A stretch of 5,248 nucleotides of DNA from Spirochaetota bacterium (GTDB taxonomy: Bacteria; Spirochaetota; Leptospiria; Turneriellales; Turneriellaceae), in NCBI GenBank assembly GCA_029561505.1, contig JAKQXK010000459.1, positions 1 through 5,248 of the forward strand, in the 5' to 3' direction. This document shows positions 1 to 4,969 of the stretch, one piece after another. Position numbers and translations under genes: made by a program. Position 1 is the stretch's first letter. Every line of letters begins with the position of its first letter. The notes under the pieces are model-generated. The model did not search any database, was not told where the DNA came from, and saw nothing but the letters and a program-made list of their open reading frames with translations.

Positions 1-96
1 GATATTTGTCACGTTGGCAAAGGTGCCCTTCAGGATTTCAGGATCGAGGTGTATCTCGATCTTGTTTTCACCGGCTATATTCTGCGGGGGATTCAT
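1..96 (-). CDS. DUF3467-family small protein, 5' part only
   Basis: The first 32 codons of a minus-strand gene begin at ATG 96-94 and run off the left edge of the window. The peptide starts MNPPQNIAGENK and continues IEIHLDPEILKGTFANV. It resembles the opening of DUF3467 proteins, small (about 100 residue) bacterial proteins of unknown role that start with a short acidic strand, then a 'PEE..EGVYAN' segment and a 'SHSP.EF' segment. Only the first two parts fall inside the window. GAGCGG four to nine bases before the ATG is a weak ribosome-binding site. The gene diverges from the lipoprotein gene at 157. A longer plus-strand reading frame starting at 49 would overlap it and is not preferred. 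The family call rests on about 20 residues, so it is probable, not certain. Confidence 0.62.
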   Translation of the reverse strand, partial: MNPPQNIAGENKIEIHLDPEILKGTFANVTNI

Positions 97-123
97 GCCG
101 CTCAAAAAAGACAGGCTTACTGC

Positions 124-150
124 TTGACAACGACAAAAAAAAAGCATCAT
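124..150 (+). promoter_or_regulatory. Candidate promoter of the lipoprotein gene, with an A9 spacer tract
   Basis: A perfect -35 hexamer TTGACA (124-129) is followed after 15 bp by CATCAT (145-150), a 4-of-6 match to the -10 consensus. The spacer contains nine consecutive A (135-143). With this pairing, transcription would begin at about 157, the A of the lipoprotein start codon, so the message would be nearly leaderless. That agrees with the lack of a Shine-Dalgarno sequence (only AGAG two bases before the ATG). The -10 match is weak and the spacer is shorter than the usual 17 bp. The rest of the 97-156 divergent spacer shows no clear minus-strand promoter for the DUF3467-type gene. Confidence 0.35.
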
Positions 151-156
151 AGAGCC

Positions 157-693
157 ATGTTGCTGCACAAAAAACACCTTGCTTTTGGCCTTTTCGCAGT
201 TGCGCTGGCGGCGGGCTGCGTCGAGCGCCCTGAATTCGACCGTGAATACGGGCCAGAGCGCACCCTGGTGCGCGACCAGTTCGTCGGCAGCATCTATTTC
301 AATACGACATCCTCATCTCTTTCGAAAGCTGCAAATGCTGACCTTGCCCGCATGGCGGCCCGCATTCTTGAGCGTCGCAACCTCGGTACGCGTGTGGTGC
401 TGATCGGCTATGCCGACCGCCGGCGCGGCGTTGAAGAAAACAGCGAACTGGCTGCTGAGCGCGCGCAACGAGTCGCGATGGCGCTCGAAAGGCGCGGCGT
501 TGAACTCGAGCGCATCATTATTGATGCGCGGCCGGTGCGTGTTACGCGGGCGAAAGAGGCCGAGCGCCGCGTTGACCTGTATCTCGATGGTACTGCGGCG
601 GGCAGACCAACGTCGATCTACCCCCTTCTGGTGGCATTCTTTCTGCTGACCGCGTTTGTGCTGGCGGCTGTGATTTTTCGCCGACGGCGTTGA
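157..693 (+). CDS. OmpA-like domain lipoprotein with C-terminal membrane helix
   Basis: This is a 178-residue envelope protein. Residues 1-21 form a lipoprotein signal: KK at 5-6, a hydrophobic stretch, then the lipobox LAAGC with Cys21 as the lipidated residue. Residues 42-143 resemble the OmpA C-terminal peptidoglycan-binding fold: strand FVGSIYFNT, then IGYADRRR with the family Asp at 87, Asn95, 'LAAERAQRVAMAL' around Arg102, and a final ERRVDLYL with Arg137/138. A role in tethering the envelope to peptidoglycan is inferred from the family. Unusually, residues 154-174 form a strongly hydrophobic helix followed by RRRR at the extreme C terminus. That predicts a protein held in the inner membrane at both ends, with the OmpA domain in the periplasm. 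ATG157 is chosen because it starts the signal peptide; the upstream in-frame ATG at 49 would add 36 residues and overlap the divergent gene. The stop is 21 bp from the stop of the convergent carbonic anhydrase gene, and no terminator is evident between them. Confidence 0.85.
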   Translation: MLLHKKHLAFGLFAVALAAGCVERPEFDREYGPERTLVRDQFVGSIYFNTTSSSLSKAANADLARMAARILERRNLGTRVVLIGYADRRRGVEENSELAAERAQRVAMALERRGVELERIIIDARPVRVTRAKEAERRVDLYLDGTAAGRPTSIYPLLVAFFLLTAFVLAAVIFRRRR

Positions 694-714
694 GGCCCAT
701 CTGAAGGCCGCGGC

Positions 715-1329
715 TCAGCTGCCCTTAATCGAGTCCCAGATTTCTTTGGCGCGCGCGAGAAATGCGCTTTCTTCTTCGCGGCTAAACGGCCCCCAAACAC
801 CTTTCTGCATGCGGCCCGCAAGCTCGACATATTCGAGCGAACCGGCGATCGTGTACGTGGTGCGGGCCTTATTCTCAAAAATGCGGATAGATGAACCATC
901 GGGCGTGACGAGCGCCTGAGGTGGTATTTTTGTACCCCCACGGATCATACAACCTGCGGTGATCATTGCACCATCGCCGATCTGCGCATCATCGAGAATC
1001 ACGCTTCCAATTCCGATTAACACACCGCGGCCAATTGTGCAGCCGTGAATCATCGCGTGGTGCCCAACCAGTGTATAGTCACCGATCGTGATACCGCGCT
1101 TTGAGTCGCTGTGCAGGGTTGAATTATCCTGAATATTGACGTATTTGCCGAGCACGAAAGCATTCATGTCGGCGCGCACCACGACCCCGGGCCAGAGCGA
1201 ACTGTATTCGCCCATCGCGATGTCTCCGTAGACGGTTGCGCGTTCATGAATGAACGCCGTCGGGTGTATCTTTTCTGCAGTGTAATGGAGTGCCTTTGCA
1301 GCAGGCTTAATTTTTTTTGCTGTTGCCAT
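715..1329 (-). CDS. Gamma-class carbonic anhydrase family protein
   Basis: This 204-residue protein belongs to the left-handed beta-helix (hexapeptide repeat) family of gamma carbonic anhydrase, YrdA and PaaY proteins. The family hallmarks are present, counted from ATG1329: VVRADMN (Arg52, Asp54), NIQDNSTLH (Gln67, Asp68, His73) and VGHHAMIHGC (His90, His95). His73, His90 and His95 match the three metal-ligand histidines. Hexapeptide turns such as IGIGSVILDDAQIGDGAMI run from about 25 to 140, followed by a C-terminal helix with EEESAF. CO2 hydration is possible, but many family members have no shown activity. A lysine-rich leader (residues 2-20) makes it somewhat longer than the usual 170-180 residues. 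GTG at 1344 would add five residues; ATG1329 is preferred. Both candidate starts lie in one arm of a long inverted repeat, with only a weak AAGCGG upstream. Codons 4-7 contain an A8 run. It is last in an apparent operon with the propeller and dehydrogenase genes. Confidence 0.88.
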   Translation of the reverse strand: MATAKKIKPAAKALHYTAEKIHPTAFIHERATVYGDIAMGEYSSLWPGVVVRADMNAFVLGKYVNIQDNSTLHSDSKRGITIGDYTLVGHHAMIHGCTIGRGVLIGIGSVILDDAQIGDGAMITAGCMIRGGTKIPPQALVTPDGSSIRIFENKARTTYTIAGSLEYVELAGRMQKGVWGPFSREEESAFLARAKEIWDSIKGS

Positions 1330-1374
1330 GATCCGCTTGCCCACGATCTAAATCGTGGGCAAGCGGATCATGGC
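1325..1374. repeat. Perfect 23-bp inverted repeat, 4-nt loop, at a gene junction
   Basis: The arms 1325-1347 and 1352-1374 are exact reverse complements, separated by CTAA (TTAG on the transcribed strand). Read in the direction of the operon, the 5' arm contains the TGA stop of the TolB-like gene (1370-1368, arm positions 5-7). The 3' arm contains the ATG start of the carbonic anhydrase gene (1329-1327) and the place where its ribosome-binding site should be. The transcript would fold into a very stable hairpin. No T run follows on either strand, so it is not a classical intrinsic terminator. Possible roles are translational coupling, mRNA processing or stability, or Rho-independent termination without a U tract. 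It could also be a palindrome made by template switching. The repeat itself is certain; the function is inferred. Confidence 0.95.
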
Positions 1375-2288
1375 GCCGCCGAGAATTTTCTCTCATAAAT
1401 TGCATAATCCCCCTCGCGCTGGCTGATATAATAGAGTCGTTTGCCCCGGGCATCGACAACCGGAAACAGATCATTGCCGGGTGAATGCGTAATCTGGTCG
1501 ACGCGGTTTTTACCGAGCGATACGGCGTAGATATCGTTGTTGCCTGAAACATTCGAAACGGCAAAGAGCAATAACCCCTGAAAATCTGCTGTCGGCTGAA
1601 ACGTAAACCCCCCAGGCCCGAAAATCGGTGAGATCTTCTGCGAAGACCTGTCAAACTGAAAGAGTGAAAAAGAGCTACCTGCGCGATTCGAATAGAAGAA
1701 GACGCTCTGGCCGTTAGACGAATAAACAGGCCCAAAATCGAAATTCTGCTCTGCCGTCAGGCGGGCCTCTTTACCCGTGCTGAGCGACATTTCGTAGAGG
1801 TTATATTTGTTCTCGCGTTTCGAATAATAGATCAGCGTTTTCCCGTCGGGCGATAGCGACGGAAACTCGCACCATACACGACGGTCAGTTATTTGTGTGA
1901 CGGCACCGTCTGCAAGCGAGACCTTCTTGATCGAACCAGAGCCAACTTCGTTGATGAAGTAGAAAATTTCTTTGCCATCGCGCGAAAACACCGGTTGCGT
2001 TTCAAGGTATTGCGTTTTGGTCACCGTGTTCTTGTCTTTTGTCTCAAGATTGTAGACCACGATGTCGCCTTTCTGGTCGCGGTAATCAGAACTGAACGCC
2101 AGCTGCTTGCCATCGGGCGATACAGCGAGCGTCTGTAATTTGCCGTAATCGCCAAACACCCTAACGGGCTCAGCGATGGTCAGTGAAGCTGCGTTGATAA
2201 ACCAAGAACCGCAGAGCAGCGCAGCGACAAGGCTCGCCAGCAGCAGCGCAAAACGGTTTGGCTTAAAACGGCGGCATGCCTGTGGCAT
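1368..2288 (-). CDS. Exported TolB-like six-bladed beta-propeller protein
   Basis: This is a 306-residue secreted protein. Residues 1-33 form a Sec signal peptide: basic RRFKPNR, hydrophobic FALLLASLVAALLCGSWF, likely cleavage after INA. The Leu before Cys26 argues against lipidation. The mature part holds six PD40/WD40-like repeats typical of the TolB propeller, at about 53-68 (VSPDGKQLAFSS), 98-113 (FSRDGKEIFYF), 142-160 (LSPDGKTLIYYS), 186-204 (YSSNGQSVFFYS), 231-256 and 275-300 (DARGKRLYYISQREGDYAIY). The last two repeats are degenerate. There is no room for the N-terminal alpha/beta domain of true TolB (about 430 residues), so it is not called tolB. Members of this propeller group usually bind proteins or carbohydrates in the periplasm; the partner is unknown. 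The gene starts 21 nt after the dehydrogenase stop and ends 38 nt before the carbonic anhydrase ATG, inside a long hairpin. The start codon lies in a 7-bp palindrome, with no clear Shine-Dalgarno. Confidence 0.82.
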   Translation of the reverse strand: MPQACRRFKPNRFALLLASLVAALLCGSWFINAASLTIAEPVRVFGDYGKLQTLAVSPDGKQLAFSSDYRDQKGDIVVYNLETKDKNTVTKTQYLETQPVFSRDGKEIFYFINEVGSGSIKKVSLADGAVTQITDRRVWCEFPSLSPDGKTLIYYSKRENKYNLYEMSLSTGKEARLTAEQNFDFGPVYSSNGQSVFFYSNRAGSSFSLFQFDRSSQKISPIFGPGGFTFQPTADFQGLLLFAVSNVSGNNDIYAVSLGKNRVDQITHSPGNDLFPVVDARGKRLYYISQREGDYAIYERKFSAAP

Positions 2289-2290
2289 GC
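2274..2290. repeat. 7-bp inverted repeat over the TolB-like start codon
   Basis: GCATGCC and GGCATGC (2274-2280 and 2284-2290) are separated by TGT. On the minus strand the first arm contains the ATG (2288-2286) of the TolB-like gene. The message could form a short hairpin that hides the start codon. The arms are short, so chance occurrence is possible. It is listed because it sits exactly on a gene start, as the longer repeat at 1325-1374 also does. Confidence 0.45.
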
Positions 2291-2309
2291 GCCAAGCTAC
2301 AGAAGTGGT

Positions 2310-3107
2310 TTAATTCAGCAAGCCTCTACTGAAGAGCCCCATAAGGCCTGGGGTCAGCCGCCGCGCCAGATCGAGCACCTTTGAGGTCGGCCCGGGCAGA
2401 ATAAAGTCTGTTTTATTCGCGATTGCCTTTATGGTCTCTTTAATGACATTTTCGGGGGATTCAATAAGAAACTGCGGGTAATCGCTCACGTCGACGTTCA
2501 CGCCGAAACGCTCTGACTGCAGAATCGCTGTGCGTGTAAAAAACGGATGCACGGTCGAAACAAAAATGCCCGACTTGTGGTACTCTTCACGAATCGCATC
2601 AGAAAAGCCCTTAATGCCGTGCTTTGACGCCGTGTAAGGCGCGCCACCGGGCAAAGGCACAATGCCTGCAACCGACGAAATATTCACGATATGCCCGCTG
2701 CCGCGTGCCTTCATGTCGGGCAGAAAATAGTGGCAGATGCGCATCGGTGAAATCAGGTTGATGTTCATGAGTTTTTCCCAGCGGTCGAGAGGCACGTCGC
2801 CGAATGCCCCTGCCTGCGCGATACCCGCGTTGTTGATGATCATATCGGGGCAGGGGGTTATCTTTTTGACATCCGCCAAAAATCGCTCAGTGCCTTCTTT
2901 GGTGCCGATGTCACCGGCAATAGTGCCGAGAACCTTGCCTTTGCCGCTATAGGTATTAAAACGGTTCAGCGATTCGAGTTTGACATCGGCGAGAATGAGT
3001 TCGCCACCGAGATCTAAGAGCTGCGTCGCAAATTCGCTGCCGAGGCCGCCCGATGCGCCGGTGAGCAGAATGGTTTTGCCTTCAAAGTATTGCACGGTGC
3101 GCAGCAT
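2310..3107 (-). CDS. Short-chain dehydrogenase/reductase (classical SDR)
   Basis: This 265-residue cytoplasmic oxidoreductase has a Rossmann fold and the complete classical SDR motif set. It has the TGASGGLG nucleotide loop (16-23), an acidic residue after strand 2 (Asp41, in LADVK, favouring NAD(H) over NADP(H)), AGDI with Asp66, NNAG (92-95), MNINL with the structural Asn (117), NISS with the likely catalytic Ser145, and YTASK with Tyr158 and Lys162. PFF after VSTVH (about 188-190) replaces the common PG motif. The substrate cannot be read from the sequence. Length and the C-terminal region suit a lipid, steroid-like or other hydrophobic carbonyl or alcohol substrate, but this is only a guess. 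ATG3107 is the conventional start, with no Shine-Dalgarno before it. GTG3095 (codon 5) would still leave an intact fold and fits a candidate promoter better. It is the first gene of the minus-strand run and diverges from the small exported protein gene. Confidence 0.93.
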   Translation of the reverse strand: MLRTVQYFEGKTILLTGASGGLGSEFATQLLDLGGELILADVKLESLNRFNTYSGKGKVLGTIAGDIGTKEGTERFLADVKKITPCPDMIINNAGIAQAGAFGDVPLDRWEKLMNINLISPMRICHYFLPDMKARGSGHIVNISSVAGIVPLPGGAPYTASKHGIKGFSDAIREEYHKSGIFVSTVHPFFTRTAILQSERFGVNVDVSDYPQFLIESPENVIKETIKAIANKTDFILPGPTSKVLDLARRLTPGLMGLFSRGLLN

Positions 3108-3129
3108 AAAAACTTGAACGCAGTGTCAA
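3103..3129 (-). promoter_or_regulatory. Candidate promoter of the dehydrogenase operon
   Basis: On the minus strand a perfect TTGACA (3129-3124) is followed after 15 bp by TATGCT (3108-3103), a 4-of-6 match to the -10 consensus. Transcription would begin at about 3096, just inside the conventional ATG and next to GTG 3095-3093. Use of this promoter would therefore imply a leaderless start at codon 5 of the dehydrogenase frame. The arrangement mirrors the candidate at 124-150. Overlap with the presumed start codon and the short spacer keep this tentative. Confidence 0.25.
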
Positions 3130-3196
3130 TTATTTCGCAGCTATCATGACGATTAGCATTGACGCGAGAGCTGCTAAGATCGCCCCGAAAGCACAA

Positions 3197-3496
3197 ATGC
3201 AATCTGCCCTGAGGGTTGTTTCTATCGCCGCATGCTTTGCCAGTGCGAGCTTGTTTTTTAACCTATGGCCCTCGCCTGCGACGCTGGGGTCCCAGTCAAC
3301 CCGAGGTACAGGCTATGATTCCGGTCCACGGGCACCGACTGACTGCATGCGTAGCAACCAATGCGCGGCGGCAACGTATGGGCAAGAAAGCAAGAAAGAA
3401 CGCAACCACCAAAAACTCTGCGCTGAAGCCATGCGCGAGCTCGATACACGACCGCAGCCCGGCACAAATCTGAGGCTGAGCAGCTGTTACCGCTAA
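3197..3496 (+). CDS. Hypothetical small exported protein with conserved-looking cysteines
   Basis: I do not recognise this protein. From ATG3197 it has 99 residues. A short N-terminus MQSALR precedes a hydrophobic stretch (about 7-23, VVSIAACFASASLFFNL), suggesting a Sec signal or membrane anchor. A polar, proline- and glycine-rich linker follows, then a C-terminal segment with four cysteines (50, 56, 75, 97; spacing C-x5-C-x18-C-x21-C) and charged helical stretches such as QESKKERNHQKLCAEAM. Paired disulfides in the periplasm would be plausible. ATG3197 is chosen for the GAAAG before it; ATG3146 in the same frame adds 17 residues, including a basic n-region, and cannot be excluded. The stop is 12 nt before the GTG of the putative glycoside hydrolase, so the two are probably co-transcribed. 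The alternative frame starting at 3216 lacks comparable features. That a gene exists here is likely but not proven. Confidence 0.52.
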   Translation: MQSALRVVSIAACFASASLFFNLWPSPATLGSQSTRGTGYDSGPRAPTDCMRSNQCAAATYGQESKKERNHQKLCAEAMRELDTRPQPGTNLRLSSCYR

Positions 3497-3508
3497 GCTC
3501 TTTACCGT

Positions 3509-4969
3509 GTGTCTCGCACGCAATTATCTACTGCCGTGCATTCAGCTTTCATCACCTACATAAAGGGACTCGGCGCAGTATTCGCAGTTTTGCTGCGACT
3601 GGCTGTTGCAGGCATCGCCGCTTGGTTCAAGCGTCGGGCAATCACCATCGCGATGGTTATCGCTGGCAGCGTCGCGCTCGCGAGCCTTGCGCACCATGTT
3701 ATACCCGGAGCGCTCGGCAGCTGGTATGCGCATCTCGACGGCAATAAATCTTCACTGGCCTCTTTCTGGCGCGGCTTCGATGCGGCTTGCGGTACCAACA
3801 TCTGCCGCTTTGTTTTTCCGTCACCGATTCGCCACTATGAGCTACACGTCAAAGAAGAGACAGGTTATCAGAAATATCTCACTGCACTGAAAGCTCAACA
3901 ACAGCGTCAGGCGGATCTCAAAAGTGCTGCGCCTGCGCAGAGGTTTGTGCGCAATTTTCTGCCATCGCGGGCGCAGGCTTATTCGGGGCTAAGGCGCGTG
4001 CGGGGCCCAGAAGACGTCACCGCCATTTACCTCACCGGCACCTCGGCCCGCCCCGGTAAGGTCGACAAGTACCTTGAATTTACCCGCGCGCAGGGTATGA
4101 CCGGTGTCTGCTTTGACATCAAAGATGTTTATGGATTTGTTAATTATAAGAGCGAATTGCCCGAAGTAAAACTGACGCAGGGCAAGACGCAGCCACCACT
4201 CGGCGACCTCGCCCCGCTCGTCGCCTATTACAAGAGCAAGAAGGTCTACACCATCGCGCGGGTTGCGCTGTTTCAAGATGAATTACAGGCAGGCAAATTT
4301 CCCGACCGCCAGATTAAACTGCAGTCGGGCGGCCCGCTCAGAACCAAAGGGCGTACTGTCTGGGTTGACCCCAACAAAAAAGCCGTTCAGGATTATAATC
4401 TGGCGATCATTCGTGAAGTGCTCGCCGCGGGCGTCGACGAGATTCAGCTCGATTACGTGCGCTACCCCGCCGAAGGCGACTGGAAAATCGCGTCGTACCA
4501 CGAACTCGGTGATTTTTCTGAAAAACCCCGGGTCATTACCCGCTTCTTGCAGCGTGTGCATGCTCTGACGCGTTCGTATGGCGCATATCTCTCGCTCGAT
4601 GTGTTCGGCGTCGTCGCCTGGCAAGAGCCGCTCGATATCAAGAGCACCGGCCAAAACATGCATATTCTGGGCCAGGCAACCGACGTAATCTCGCCGATGC
4701 TCTACCCTTCGCACTTTGGCTTCTCGTTTGGCGGGGTCAACAACCCTGCTGACAAACCTGCGCTCTTTCTCGAAGAAGGCGTCGCCAAGCTGCGCGAAAT
4801 CAACAAAACCCAGGTCATTCGCCCATGGCTGCAGGCGTTCAAATGGCGCGTGAGCAACTATTCACCGCAATACATCACCGAACAGATTCGCGGCTCAAAA
4901 AAAGCCGGTGGCCAGGGTTATCTGCTCTGGAATGCCGGCAACATCTATGAACGATTCTCAGAGCCGTGA
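3509..4969 (+). CDS. Membrane-anchored DUF4015-type putative glycoside hydrolase
   Basis: This 486-residue protein has two predicted N-terminal membrane helices (about 21-40 and 45-66) separated by KRR. That places the hairpin turn in the cytoplasm and the rest outside the inner membrane. A polar linker follows, then a TIM-barrel-like domain from about 170 to the end. Its order of motifs is that of the DUF4015 putative glycosyl hydrolase family: IYLTGTSA (173-180), CFDIKDVYG (201-209), RVALFQD (251-257), WVDP (285-288), GVDEIQLDYVRYP (308-320), SLDVFGVVAW (362-371), ISPMLYPSHF (394-403), PWLQAF (439-444) and GYLLWNAGN (470-478). Acidic residues in the 'D.KD' and 'LDYVRYP' motifs are natural catalytic candidates. 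The substrate is unknown; an envelope polysaccharide is an inference from location. GTG3509 is the first start; GTG3536 and ATG3653 (between the helices) are alternatives, and none has a clear Shine-Dalgarno. It overlaps queA by 23 nt, and its TGA lies inside an inverted repeat. Confidence 0.85.
   Translation: MSRTQLSTAVHSAFITYIKGLGAVFAVLLRLAVAGIAAWFKRRAITIAMVIAGSVALASLAHHVIPGALGSWYAHLDGNKSSLASFWRGFDAACGTNICRFVFPSPIRHYELHVKEETGYQKYLTALKAQQQRQADLKSAAPAQRFVRNFLPSRAQAYSGLRRVRGPEDVTAIYLTGTSARPGKVDKYLEFTRAQGMTGVCFDIKDVYGFVNYKSELPEVKLTQGKTQPPLGDLAPLVAYYKSKKVYTIARVALFQDELQAGKFPDRQIKLQSGGPLRTKGRTVWVDPNKKAVQDYNLAIIREVLAAGVDEIQLDYVRYPAEGDWKIASYHELGDFSEKPRVITRFLQRVHALTRSYGAYLSLDVFGVVAWQEPLDIKSTGQNMHILGQATDVISPMLYPSHFGFSFGGVNNPADKPALFLEEGVAKLREINKTQVIRPWLQAFKWRVSNYSPQYITEQIRGSKKAGGQGYLLWNAGNIYERFSEP

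Noticed and set aside
42..61. GATCGAG / CTCGATC inverted repeat.
   Set aside because: It is 7 bp with a 6-nt loop, wholly inside coding sequence, and not at a gene boundary; chance is sufficient.
49..156. A 36-residue upstream extension of the lipoprotein gene from ATG49.
   Set aside because: It would overlap the divergent DUF3467-type gene and bury the signal peptide and lipobox inside the protein.
694..720. Possible bidirectional terminator between the convergent lipoprotein and carbonic anhydrase genes (GAGGCCC ... GGCCGCGGCTC).
   Set aside because: Only about four contiguous base pairs form without bulges, and there is no T run on either side.
1325..1374. Calling the long inverted repeat a standard Rho-independent terminator.
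   Set aside because: No U tract follows in either direction, and the downstream arm contains the next gene's start codon.
1307..1735. Open 142-codon minus-strand frame across the propeller/carbonic anhydrase junction.
   Set aside because: It lies in another frame over two well-supported genes, has no recognisable motifs, and reads as low-complexity Arg/Ser-rich sequence typical of a shadow.
1368..2288. Naming the propeller gene tolB.
   Set aside because: At 306 residues it has only the signal peptide and propeller and lacks the TolB N-terminal domain; no pal, tolA, tolQ or tolR is adjacent.
3258..3523. Two minus-strand open frames in the 3108-3508 interval.
   Set aside because: They have no domain, signal or spacing that fits neighbouring genes; the plus-strand frame with a signal-like N-terminus and 12-nt spacing to the next gene is more credible.
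4283..4714. Open 143-codon minus-strand frame opposite the hydrolase gene.
   Set aside because: The plus strand carries the full DUF4015-type motif series over the same bases; the antisense frame has none and is rich in Arg and His, as shadow frames of this composition are.
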